This document shows positions 1 through 7,500 of a DNA stretch of 55,330 nt, in pieces. The translations under genes were made by a program, and so were the position numbers. The notes under the pieces are model-generated. The model saw only the letters and a program-made list of their open reading frames with translations, was not told the origin of the DNA and searched no databases. Each line of letters opens with the position of its first letter. Positions within the stretch are counted from its first letter, which is position 1. The stretch is taken from NCBI GenBank assembly GCA_016193465.1, contig JACPSE010000148.1, positions 1 through 55,330 on the forward strand, in the 5' to 3' direction. Source of the DNA: Deltaproteobacteria bacterium (GTDB lineage Bacteria > Desulfobacterota > Binatia > UBA9968).

Positions 1-111
1 CCGCCACCCAAGATCACCGCCGCCGGAGAACTGATGCACTAGCGCCAGCAAGCCCGATGTAGTGGAGACCTTTTGACTAGGAGGCCTGTTTTTATTCGCT
101 TTTCTGCTCCT

Positions 112-294
112 CTACCCCTCCGGTTGAGAAAGTCGGGCTAGAAAATCCAACGCGTGTCTCGATGCCGATTGAGATAGCAAGCTGAGGTATTCTTGTCGGT
201 CTTCAGCGGAGAAGAAAACATCCATCCTGCGCGCGCCCCTCTGCACGACGTGATGCGGGAAGTCTGGAACGACCACTCGGGAGATTCTTGCCAT
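112..294 (-). pseudogene. REP-associated (Y1) transposase, N-terminal fragment
   Basis: The first ~42 residues, starting MARISRVVVPDFPHHVVQRG, match the N-terminus of REP-associated tyrosine transposases of the IS200-like Y1 family. The family continues for well over 150 residues with an HUH motif and a catalytic tyrosine; here it runs into unrelated sequence and stops at 60 residues, so it cannot be active. No good ribosome site precedes it. It lies directly beside an IS110 fragment, so this edge of the window is a scrap heap of mobile DNA. Fragment assignment is fairly firm; its exact 3' boundary (about 165-175) is not. Confidence 0.65.
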
Positions 295-359
295 GGCGGC
301 AGATTCTGCATCCGTCTCATACTACTTGTCAATTGCTGTATACTGTCCCCGGAATTCCC

Positions 360-422
360 TCCATCGATCAGAGTCACCACGCTGTTGGTGGAATGCAAGT
401 CGATGGCACCGTAAAGTTTCAT
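360..422 (-). pseudogene. IS110-family transposase, N-terminal stub
   Basis: The first ~20 residues (MKLYGAIDLHSTNSVVTLID) match the N-terminus of DEDD transposases of the IS110 family, including the first catalytic aspartate (D8). A good ribosome site (GGAGGAG about 7 nt before the ATG at 422) is kept. After residue 20 the reading frame continues to 138 but no longer resembles the family and lies antisense-frame to the neighbouring REP-transposase fragment, so the element is truncated near 360. It is a relic, not an active insertion sequence. Confidence 0.6.
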
Positions 423-605
423 CTCGGTCTCCTCCTTTGAGTTGTGGGGTTGGCTCTATGTCCAACTTTACAGCCTCATGGAGAAGCCTTCTAGATGATT
501 ATCAGGTCTTGCAATCACACATTGGCGTAATGCAAGACCCCGGAGCCCGTGCTGGCGTTCGTGGCGAGTTTGCCGACGCGTTCCACAAACACGATCAAGC
601 GTATG
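423..605. other. Intergenic stretch between IS110 stub and binding-protein gene
   Basis: No gene is recognisable in these ~180 bases (with the stub before it, the gene-free stretch is ~310). In IS110-group elements the noncoding segment upstream of the transposase carries the left end and the bridge RNA, so part of this stretch could be an IS110 end; no clear hairpin was found by eye. The plus strand has a short open frame without family resemblance. Confidence 0.3.
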
Positions 606-1628
606 CTACTTCCCGAAAATCTCTCTTGCTTGCCTCGCGTAGAATTCCACGTTTTCACCCAGAGATGGATCGAGCGGGATTACCTTGACAGCTTTCATGG
701 CTCCTTGTTCCTCGGAAAGGTCTGAGCGGGCAACGTTGCGATCAAAAGTCAGCACCAGCTTTTGTCCTTCCTTGGACAGCATAAAATCAATAAACAGTTT
801 CGCCGCATTCGGATGGGGCGCGCGAGCGGCAATACCGTGCCCGACCGGAACGACGAGCGCAGAACCGAGCGTGGTCCAGTTAACGGGCGCGCCATGTCTG
901 ATCAGAGGGCTCAGGACACTATAAGTCGAATCAATGTCGAGGTCCGACTCTCCGGCGGAAAGGAGCTGGGCCCTCATAGCCGTGGATTCGTGGCGGATCG
1001 TCAGCCCCTGGCGGGAAAGCCCGTGCATGAAATTGAGCCCTTTCTCGTTGCCCATAATCTGAAGGATCCAGGCGAACCACTGTTCCCTCGGATTGAGCAT
1101 CATTTTTCCCTTCCAGGCGGAGCTCAGAAGATCTTCCCAACCCTTCGGGAGGCTGTCGCGCGAGACCGCTTTGGTGTTATAGCCGATGACGTGGACATTC
1201 ATGCTGGTGGTTGTCCAGTATCCCGGGTCCTTAAATTCTTTGGCATAGAACCGATCCTCGGGTGGAACGTAATGCGCCAGAAGTCTTTCCTTCTTCAAAA
1301 AGTACATGCCCAGCGTCGTGTTCTGCAAAATATCCGCCAGAAATTTTCCGGATCGAGCCTCTGTGAGGACTCGTGGGTAAAGGGCGTCGGCGCTCGACCG
1401 GTTCAATTTGACGTCGATAAACGGGTATTTTTCACGGAATTTCGTATTAATGAGACTGGCTTGTCTCAGATCCGTGGTCCCATAGATCACCAGTTCTCCT
1501 TCCTTTTTTGCGCCTTCGATGAGCTTTGCTATGTCAGCTGATTGGGACCAAACCTGGCCAGGCCCTAGAAGCAATAGTCCAATAAGCAAGATCCATGATA
1601 ATAGGAAAGGGCGCCAAGAATTATTCAT
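606..1628 (-). CDS. ABC transporter solute-binding protein (AfuA/FbpA-like, group C)
   Basis: Periplasmic binding protein of the COG1840 / SBP type 1 class, which delivers ferric iron or small organic ligands to FbpBC-type importers. Seen: a Sec signal (hydrophobic residues ~9-25, cleavage probably after ...VWSQS), then the typical start ADIAKLIEGAKKEGELVIYG, and the late motif PHPNAAKLFIDF that marks this class. Length 340 is normal. ATG at 1628 has AGGAGG 6 nt upstream. It follows the RdhA-like gene by 125 nt on the same strand, with no permease or ATPase nearby, so it probably relies on a transporter encoded elsewhere. Sequence is clearly different from the two large paralog groups further along. 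Ligand unknown. Confidence 0.85.
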   Translation of the reverse strand: MNNSWRPFLLSWILLIGLLLLGPGQVWSQSADIAKLIEGAKKEGELVIYGTTDLRQASLINTKFREKYPFIDVKLNRSSADALYPRVLTEARSGKFLADILQNTTLGMYFLKKERLLAHYVPPEDRFYAKEFKDPGYWTTTSMNVHVIGYNTKAVSRDSLPKGWEDLLSSAWKGKMMLNPREQWFAWILQIMGNEKGLNFMHGLSRQGLTIRHESTAMRAQLLSAGESDLDIDSTYSVLSPLIRHGAPVNWTTLGSALVVPVGHGIAARAPHPNAAKLFIDFMLSKEGQKLVLTFDRNVARSDLSEEQGAMKAVKVIPLDPSLGENVEFYARQAREIFGK

Positions 1629-1753
1629 GTTCTCCTCCTAAAGTCTGGATGGGAATAAATCCGGTCTTTTGGCTTAGCGCACGCAGCCTTCGTCCTTCAC
1701 GCCGATGCACGGCTCTACGATCACGTAGGTCATAGCGGAAAGCCCCCTGGCCC

Positions 1754-2971
1754 TCAGCCCACCGTACTCCCCACAACCGGCTTGGGATGTAGCCGCTTGT
1801 GCTGCAGGTTTTTGTGCTGCGCCTGGCAGCCGGGGATATTGCAGGTCACGGGCTGTGGGGCATTGTCGTAGTCCAGCCACTTCATATGACGCCACGGCCT
1901 CTTCCCCCAGAAAAGATCGTCGATCCAGAGCAACGGCTTGATAAGGAGCGGGCGCAACGGGATCGGGGTCTTCTTGATCGACCACAAAGCCAGTGTGTGC
2001 CACCACGCCTTGGGCTTGTTGTAGCAGCACGAGGAAACACAAATAACACAACTGTACCATTGGCCTCTCGATGCCAGCTTGTGCTTGTAGCAAGTCTCCA
2101 CGTTAATGCGGTACTTCTCGACGCCGTTGTAGACCTCCTTGCCTCCGAAGGGGATGCTGTGCGACGGACAAGTGCGCGCACACTTCATACAGTATTTGCA
2201 GAAGTCTTCAACCCCAATATCCACAGGCTCATCCACTGCCAGTGGGAGATCCGTCGTAACTACAGATAGGTGCAGACGGGAGCCGTACTCCTCATGGATG
2301 AGCATTCCGTGTCGGCCTAGCTCTCCCAGCCCGGCGTTCACCGCCAGTGGTATGGGATTTATCTCGTATGTCCCGTAATGGTGAGCACGCGCGGGGTAAC
2401 CCATCTCGCGGATGTAGCTCGCCAGCATGAAGGTGGTTGGAATCGTGTGGTTATTGCCTAGCCCGTACTCGGTGTCAGAGATGCGACTGTTATTACTCAG
2501 CAACTTGTAATAATCACTCGCAAACCCCATACAGATCGCATAACAATGAGGCAGGTGGATGGGATCTCCAGGCTTTTCCCCCGCAGCGGCGTTGCCACTG
2601 GCGCGGTGGGAATAGACATAAGCCTGGTCGAGGTGCGTGATCCCCACCACATCGGCGCCGAGAAAGCGGGCGATCTCTTTGATGTTGCGCGCCATATGGG
2701 CGGGGTCGGAGACGGGTATCTTATTAGGATTCACTTTCCCTTCCGGTATGCGTCTCATGATATTAGAGAGGGTGTTGTTCGAATCTCCACCGCCGCCCCC
2801 GCTCAAGATGCGTCTGAGAGGATCCTCGCCGATGGTCTTCCGCCAGGTGCGAAGCCGGTCCCCCAGTTCCCCACGGTCGACCCGGGGGTGAGGCGTGTCA
2901 CGCTCGTCGATCTGTCGCTGAGGGCCTACAATTCGGTAACTTCGCGGATTGCGGTCTTTTGATATAAGCAT
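1754..2971 (-). CDS. Reductive dehalogenase-like (RdhA-like) 2x[4Fe-4S] protein
   Basis: Member of the RdhA/QueG-like family of cobalamin-dependent iron-sulfur enzymes. Seen: the region around residues 211-241 (VNAGLGELGRHGMLI ... VTTDLPL) typical of RdhA, a first cluster motif C258-x2-C261-x2-C264-x3-C268-P and a second C294-x13-C308-x2-C311-x3-C315. There is no twin-arginine signal and no adjacent RdhB membrane anchor, so a soluble cytoplasmic enzyme is likely rather than a respiratory dehalogenase. Residues 1-75 are poorly conserved and contain five glycines in a row (58-62). ATG at 2971 is preceded by AAGGAGG. Epoxyqueuosine reductase is less likely because the N-terminal layout and long C-terminus differ. 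True substrate not deducible; reductive dehalogenation is family-based inference. Confidence 0.75.
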   Translation of the reverse strand: MLISKDRNPRSYRIVGPQRQIDERDTPHPRVDRGELGDRLRTWRKTIGEDPLRRILSGGGGGDSNNTLSNIMRRIPEGKVNPNKIPVSDPAHMARNIKEIARFLGADVVGITHLDQAYVYSHRASGNAAAGEKPGDPIHLPHCYAICMGFASDYYKLLSNNSRISDTEYGLGNNHTIPTTFMLASYIREMGYPARAHHYGTYEINPIPLAVNAGLGELGRHGMLIHEEYGSRLHLSVVTTDLPLAVDEPVDIGVEDFCKYCMKCARTCPSHSIPFGGKEVYNGVEKYRINVETCYKHKLASRGQWYSCVICVSSCCYNKPKAWWHTLALWSIKKTPIPLRPLLIKPLLWIDDLFWGKRPWRHMKWLDYDNAPQPVTCNIPGCQAQHKNLQHKRLHPKPVVGSTVG

Positions 2972-3080
2972 GAGAAAGCCTCCTTCCCCGCAGACCTCAA
3001 GCCAGCAAATTACGGATGCAACTTCCGCGCCACACGTCTTATTTACCTGTTGCCCCGAATTTCCGATTTGAGCCTCTCCG

Positions 3081-3109
3081 TATGTACAGTGGCCACTCTG
3101 TTAAGTCAA
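3081..3109 (-). promoter_or_regulatory. Candidate sigma-70 promoter for the RdhA-like gene
   Basis: On the minus strand TTGACT (3109-3104, 5/6 match to -35) is followed after exactly 17 nt by TACATA (3086-3081, weak -10). It sits ~110 nt before the ATG at 2971, at the start of a new minus-strand unit. The -10 match is poor, so this is tentative. Confidence 0.35.
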
Positions 3110-3139
3110 ACGGGAAAAGGGATCACCCATTAGAAGGCC

Positions 3140-3442
3140 GTGGATGCACCGGGTACCCTGCACCACGTGATCGTGCGCGGCATTGAGTGGAAAACCGCTT
3201 TTCAGCGTGGTTGGAGCACCTTAAGCAACGGCGAGCTGCTGGCAACGGCAGAACAAGAGGGCTTTGAGGTTTTTGTCACAACTGACAGGAACCTCCGCGA
3301 CCAGCAAAACCTCACAGGGAAAATCGCTATCGTCGTACTGTCATCCACGAGCTGGCCCCGGATTCAAAAGGCTGCTACGGCAGTCAAACAAACCATCGAT
3401 ACCGCTCTGCCAGGAAGCTTCAAGGAAGTGGATATCCCATAA
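3140..3442 (+). pseudogene. Chimeric remnant: REP-transposase N-terminus joined to DUF5615 PIN-like toxin
   Basis: Residues ~1-16 (DAPGTLHHVIVRGIE) are the N-terminal segment of a second type of REP-associated transposase; from residue ~19 the protein becomes a DUF5615 PIN-like toxin (ST-LSNGELL, the FVTTDRNLRDQQNL motif, SWPRI, then PGSF-EV-IP to the end). The DUF5615 part lacks its first ~20-25 residues, which normally carry an initial acidic motif, so the protein is a fusion across a deletion. This is the only clear plus-strand coding remnant of note. DUF5615 proteins usually pair with DUF433 antitoxins; a DUF433 gene lies at the other end of the window (54181-54915). Confidence 0.6.
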
Positions 3443-3528
3443 GAGCAGCTGACAAATCGCTGGAACCCACCAGGGAGCAGCTTGTCGTAGATGCACTAGC
3501 CGCTTCTAGAATCGGGGGAGCGACAGGG

Positions 3529-4539
3529 CTACCCGCCCAGGGTGATCATCTCGATCTTCTTGCGGTTTTTTGGATCGTAGCTGGATGATTGCAGCGCCTC
3601 GAGCCGCTCGGCGGAATAACGATCTTGCCTTTTTTTCCAGACTCCCGCAATAAACTCAAAGATCTCCTCATCTCTTGGCTCACCTCTTAGGAGGGCCTTC
3701 AAATCGTGCCCTACTGAGGAGAAAAGACAAGTAACCAGCTTGCCGTCAGCGGTAAGCCTTGCCCGATTACAAGCTGAGCAAAAAGGCTCGGTGACCGATG
3801 CGACAATCCCGACCTCCCCGCGGCCATCGGTGAATTCGTAATCCACTGACGGTGCGCTCCCGTTCTCTCTACCAACTTCTCTCAGCGCAAAGCGCGCGCT
3901 GATCCTCTCTAATATCTCCTTTTTGGAGACCAGCTTCTCCGAGGTCCAGCTGTTGGTGTTGCCGACATCCATGTATTCAATGAAGCGCATGGAAAAGCCA
4001 TTTTCCCTGGAGAATTCCACAAGGTCGAGAATATCATCATCGTTGACGCCGCGCTCAATGACCGCATTGATTTTGATGGGATGGAGACCGCGACTCTTGG
4101 CGGCAAACAGACCTTCGAGAACTTTGGTCAGATCGCCCCGCTTGGTAATTTGCCTAAACTTCTCAGGGCTAAGCGTATCGATGCTCACATTGATTCGCTT
4201 CAGCCCCGCCGTCTTGAGGGCCTCAACTTTATCGGCCAGGAGCGCCCCGTTGGTAGTAAGGCAGAGGTCTTTTATCCCTTCAATCGATGAGAGTTGTGCA
4301 ATTAAGAGTTCGAGGTTCCGCCGCACCAGAGGCTCCCCGCCGGTGAGTCTGATCTTATTAACGCCTAATTGAACAAAGAGCTTTGCCAGCCTGGTAATCT
4401 CTTCGAAAGTGAGAATTTCCTTTTTGTCAATCCACTCGTACTCATCGTGGGGCATGCAGTAGATACAGCGGAAGTTGCACCTATCTGTCACGGAGATCCT
4501 GAGGTCTTTTATTGGGCGGTTATAGGCGTCCCACAGCAT
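3529..4539 (-). CDS. moaA: GTP 3',8-cyclase MoaA (molybdenum cofactor synthesis)
   Basis: Radical-SAM enzyme that, with MoaC, converts GTP to cyclic pyranopterin monophosphate, the first step of molybdopterin synthesis. Seen: C21-x3-C25-x2-C28 near the N-terminus for the SAM cluster, LTGGEPLVR, a second cysteine set near the C-terminus (CSACNRARL, then C 14 residues on) for the substrate-binding cluster, and the terminal Gly-Gly tail. An upstream TTG at 4575 would add 12 residues, but MLWDAYNRPIKDLRIS at 4539 is where the family begins, so ATG 4539 was chosen although no strong ribosome site is visible. Last gene of the long minus-strand series; it fits the two molybdenum hydroxylases in this locus. 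Other moa/moe genes are absent here. Confidence 0.93.
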   Translation of the reverse strand: MLWDAYNRPIKDLRISVTDRCNFRCIYCMPHDEYEWIDKKEILTFEEITRLAKLFVQLGVNKIRLTGGEPLVRRNLELLIAQLSSIEGIKDLCLTTNGALLADKVEALKTAGLKRINVSIDTLSPEKFRQITKRGDLTKVLEGLFAAKSRGLHPIKINAVIERGVNDDDILDLVEFSRENGFSMRFIEYMDVGNTNSWTSEKLVSKKEILERISARFALREVGRENGSAPSVDYEFTDGRGEVGIVASVTEPFCSACNRARLTADGKLVTCLFSSVGHDLKALLRGEPRDEEIFEFIAGVWKKRQDRYSAERLEALQSSSYDPKNRKKIEMITLGG

Positions 4540-4703
4540 CGCTTTTACTATGCACAAAAGCTGCCGGACGCGCAAGAGTCAGACAGCGGATTGACATAAC
4601 CTTCTATACGAACAATCTCGGGGCCGCTGGGATCCCATGGGGCCAAAAAAGATGAAGAGGTGGCCACCGTCCAGGGAGGCTTTGCGACGGTCTCCTGCCA
4701 GTT

Positions 4704-5258
4704 TTAATGCGGCTGTTCTTCGATCTTCCACAGGTAAATCGTGTGGTCGTGCAGCCATCCACCAGGGAGCCTTTCAGTCCTGATCGGCGTCCACCCCTCT
4801 ATGGGGAAATCATGGGAGACCACACGGGCGCCCGGCCTTAGCTGCCGCTGGAGGACCGGCCTTAACTTTTCGTTGAACCCTGGCAGCATGTATAGGGTCA
4901 CCACCGTGGCCGGCGACACATCCACCTTCAAGGCATCCTGCTCTCGAAACTCAACCAAATGGTCTATGCCCTCACGTCTGGCGGCGGCTTGAGAGCGACG
5001 AACCAAATCGGGGTCTATCTCAATCCCTACACCCCTGGCACCGTACTTCTTTGCCGCCCTGATGATGATCCTTCCGTCGCCGCTCCCCAGATCATAAATC
5101 ACGTCTCCCTTTCTGACCTCCGCAAGATCCAGCATGCGCTCCACCACATCCATCGGCGTGGGGATAAAAGGGACTTCGCCGGCAGTCCAGACCGTCGTGC
5201 AACCAGACAAGAGCGCAAGGGCAAGATGTAAGATTAGAAACCGCTGCCGAGTCTTCAT
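4704..5258 (-). CDS. Class I SAM-dependent methyltransferase with lipoprotein signal
   Basis: Rossmann-fold methyltransferase: DLGSGDGR at residues 56-63 is SAM motif I, followed by GIEIDPDLV (motif II acidic residue). The N-terminus from ATG 5258 is a hydrophobic segment ending in the lipobox LLSGC, cysteine 20, so the enzyme is predicted to be lipid-anchored outside the cytoplasm, unusual for a SAM enzyme but known in similar small proteins of this family. A TTG at 5318 would add 20 arginine-rich residues from an upstream remnant and is unlikely. The ATG overlaps the stop of a degenerate hydroxylase FAD-subunit fragment (ATGA), which suggests it inherited translational coupling from that gene. 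Substrate unknown. Confidence 0.8.
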   Translation of the reverse strand: MKTRQRFLILHLALALLSGCTTVWTAGEVPFIPTPMDVVERMLDLAEVRKGDVIYDLGSGDGRIIIRAAKKYGARGVGIEIDPDLVRRSQAAARREGIDHLVEFREQDALKVDVSPATVVTLYMLPGFNEKLRPVLQRQLRPGARVVSHDFPIEGWTPIRTERLPGGWLHDHTIYLWKIEEQPH

Positions 5259-5398
5259 TGAAAATAGCTTAGGGGAGTTACACCGGCTCCTCCGAGCCCG
5301 ATCCCAATACCGCGGCAAACGTTATTGCGATCAAGAATGATCTGCAGGACCACGCTGGCAATGGCGAAATCCCCAGCAACTCTCTCCAGTTTCAGACG
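5255..5398 (-). pseudogene. Remnant of molybdenum hydroxylase FAD subunit (CoxM-like)
   Basis: Too short for ordinary gene finding. The minus-strand translation reads RLKLERVAGDFAIASVV and on to GIGIGLGGAGVTPLS, closely matching the middle-to-late part of the intact FAD subunits at 25904-26791 (KLERVSGDFAIVSVA ... GIGLGGADDRPI) and 50315-51190. It begins just after a TAG codon and ends in TGA overlapping the methyltransferase start. The N-terminal FAD-binding half and the C-terminus are missing. It shows that a third hydroxylase gene set once existed here or that a copy was carried in by recombination. Confidence 0.75.
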
Positions 5399-5458
5399 CT
5401 AGCCGCCACGGTTGCCCATATCTTCTATTGCACCCATCATCGACTCCTTACTCGCCCC

Positions 5459-5605
5459 CTATTCTACACTAAACTCAAGGCGGGTAAGTGTCTCACTCAT
5501 ATTGGCAGAGAGGGCATCGGCACCTCCATACTGAATTGAACCGCCTACAATGTACTCCAGAAAGGCCACCCCGAGGGCAACCCTGGTAAACAACGCCATC
5601 ACCAT
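5459..5605 (-). CDS. Small membrane protein, 48 residues, possibly truncated DoxX-like
   Basis: ATG at 5605 opens a 48-residue frame beginning MVMALFTRVALGVAFLEY and ending with TRLEFSVE. Residues ~3-24 form one hydrophobic helix. The pattern RVALGVAFLEY resembles the first helix of DoxX-family membrane proteins, which normally have four helices and ~130-150 residues, so this may be a truncated copy. It follows the OsmC gene by 12 nt; GGAGG lies 16 nt upstream, which is far. It is flanked by the CoxM remnant, so decay is plausible. Function unknown. Confidence 0.35.
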   Translation of the reverse strand: MVMALFTRVALGVAFLEYIVGGSIQYGGADALSANMSETLTRLEFSVE

Positions 5606-5617
5606 TAAGAGCTAGAG

Positions 5618-6157
5618 CTAACCTCCGTAGATCCGCTCGTGGATCTTTTTCCCGTTGTGTATGAGAGTCAGCTCTATGCGGGCGCCGCGCTCCAGAGTTA
5701 CAAAGGCTGTGCACCGTTGACTCGCCTGATCTACTACCTTTTGCACTTCGGCAGCCGAGTTCGGACTATCGACAGTGACCGTGAAGGTAACGCGCTCAAA
5801 TCCGCCTCGAGAGTGCGCCCCGTCTCCGCTCGCCACATAACCCGAGATCTCGCCCTCGAGCCGGTCCAGTCGAACATCGACAAGCACCGCGCTCTTTACG
5901 CACCACACCTGATGACACATCATCACGCCCGCCAGGAAATAGCGCAGCGGCGCCGGCCCGGCGTCACTGCCGCCAGACGACTCCCGCTCGTCCGAGATGA
6001 AGCTATGCCCCTCCACGGTGGCGCGGAACTGTAGGTCGTGGAGCGCCTTGGACTTTACGGTAGTAACAGGCCGAGGGGGCTTTTCAGGCGACCTCGCTCC
6101 CCGTTCTTCGAGTTGACGCTGCACAATCTGCTTTAGATTAGGATTAATCGATAACAT
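5618..6157 (-). CDS. OsmC-family protein
   Basis: OsmC/Ohr-like fold; members reduce organic peroxides with two cysteines, others have unclear roles. Seen: SSGGSDAGPAPLRYFLAGVM followed by cysteine (MMCHQVW), and the second family cysteine in DQASQRCTAF. The start was set at ATG 6157 because AGGAGG lies 8 nt upstream; the longer frame (GTG at 6271) would overlap the hydrolase gene by 52 nt and add a non-conserved extension. Product about 179 residues, somewhat longer than minimal OsmC due to an N-terminal ~35-residue extension. It follows the hydrolase by 62 nt on the same strand. Both cysteines are kept, so redox activity is possible. Confidence 0.8.
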   Translation of the reverse strand: MLSINPNLKQIVQRQLEERGARSPEKPPRPVTTVKSKALHDLQFRATVEGHSFISDERESSGGSDAGPAPLRYFLAGVMMCHQVWCVKSAVLVDVRLDRLEGEISGYVASGDGAHSRGGFERVTFTVTVDSPNSAAEVQKVVDQASQRCTAFVTLERGARIELTLIHNGKKIHERIYGG

Positions 6158-6219
6158 CTCTTCAACCTCCTGCGCTGTTATTTTTTCATTGATCACGGAC
6201 AAAACGGCCAAGATCCCAA

Positions 6220-7482
6220 TCAGAGTCGAAAATAGTCTTTGAGCCCGGTTACCATAAGCCGAGCCAAACACTCGTTATAGCCTTCGATGTGACCATAATG
6301 CGTTAGGCAAGGAATCACTACAAGCCGAACCTCATTAGCATACCTCGCAAGCCTCTGAAGACCAAAAACCTCGAACCGGCCTTCAACACCGTGCTCTGCT
6401 CCACCAATCCAGTGACCTCTGTCTAGCTCACCGACGAAGAATAGAAGTTTCTTTCCTTGGAGTCTATTGAGGTCCGCCTTGTAGGTAATGAACAACTCAT
6501 CTTCAGGTAGTCCCGATCGCCTTCTGACTTCTTCATAGAGCATATCATAGGCCTGATGCTCAATTGTCTGCAAAAAAGGCTTAAACATCGGGCGCCGTTT
6601 TTCCACCAAACGGAACCAGTCTTCGGTGCTCCCCCAAGGCTGGTTTGGGCCAACGTGTCCCATTCCTTCATAAATTTTCGGTGTTCTCCGACTCAGGCCG
6701 GAGATGACAGAGAGTCTTTCCACTGCCTTTCCGAACGTGTCCGACTTATAGAGCAGGCACCATTCCTTCCGTATGTTGGCCGGGGTGCCCGTGCCGAAAC
6801 CAATTGCCCCCAAAACATTATTCCTTAAGCCATACTGTTCCATGAGAAAGAGAAACTCCCCGCCCGTTGAATGGCCCCAGATGTAAATACCATAACCAGG
6901 GAGCGCGCGCTCGATTAGAACCTTAACGGCTTCGACACACATACGAAAGGTGTAGACGGCAAGACGATGGGAAATTTCCGCTAAGCTCAAAGTCTCGCCG
7001 ATAATAAACTCTGGCTGGCGAGTCTCCATGGGTGGCCATGCTTCCCGCCGGTAATGTCCCGGAAGGGAGATAACAAGAACAGGGACACCCAAAGAGGCAA
7101 TATGCTGCACGATACCGACCCTGACAGCAGTGGGAGATATCGTCGTGAAGTCAGCGAAATCCTCCGGCCCGTCAGGCGTAAAGAGAAACTCGTCTTCGTT
7201 GGCTGCGCCTCCGTGTATGACAACGACGGCGACGTCCGGGATGGATATCGTTTCAGGAATTAGCAGCCTCCCGTGAATGTCCCAGGCAAATAGCTCCCCA
7301 GGCCTTTCTGGATTCGGATACCGCAGGATCCTTTCCTGCACTTCCTGGACCGTGAAACGGGTGCGGGGGAATGGTTCCGGGAAAAAGGTGTAGTCCTCCC
7401 AGGACAGGCGGTAAATGAAGCCGCTCTCCAAGTCAACCGCCCGATTGAGAGCGGAAAGGAGCCGCTCCTTTCGATCAATCAT
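6220..7482 (-). CDS. Alpha/beta hydrolase
   Basis: Large alpha/beta-hydrolase (420 residues). Seen: oxyanion-hole type HGGAA at ~90-94, nucleophile elbow GHSTGG with Ser205, a candidate acid in VGELDRGHW (~residue 347) and a candidate histidine in LTHYGHIEGY near the C-terminus. No signal peptide, so cytoplasmic. The C-terminal end runs up to the OsmC gene and the start (ATG 7482) lies 18 nt after the permease stop, indicating co-transcription with the transporter. The ~75-residue N-terminal extension before the core sheet recalls C-C or ester hydrolases that act after ring cleavage, but specific function is not deducible. No strong ribosome site is visible. Confidence 0.78.
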   Translation of the reverse strand: MIDRKERLLSALNRAVDLESGFIYRLSWEDYTFFPEPFPRTRFTVQEVQERILRYPNPERPGELFAWDIHGRLLIPETISIPDVAVVVIHGGAANEDEFLFTPDGPEDFADFTTISPTAVRVGIVQHIASLGVPVLVISLPGHYRREAWPPMETRQPEFIIGETLSLAEISHRLAVYTFRMCVEAVKVLIERALPGYGIYIWGHSTGGEFLFLMEQYGLRNNVLGAIGFGTGTPANIRKEWCLLYKSDTFGKAVERLSVISGLSRRTPKIYEGMGHVGPNQPWGSTEDWFRLVEKRRPMFKPFLQTIEHQAYDMLYEEVRRRSGLPEDELFITYKADLNRLQGKKLLFFVGELDRGHWIGGAEHGVEGRFEVFGLQRLARYANEVRLVVIPCLTHYGHIEGYNECLARLMVTGLKDYFRL

Positions 7483-7500
7483 AAAAATTCGCTGTAGTTC

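Noticed and set aside
762-1541. Long plus-strand open frame of 259 codons
   Set aside because: Antisense shadow of the binding-protein gene; no domain and no codon sense.
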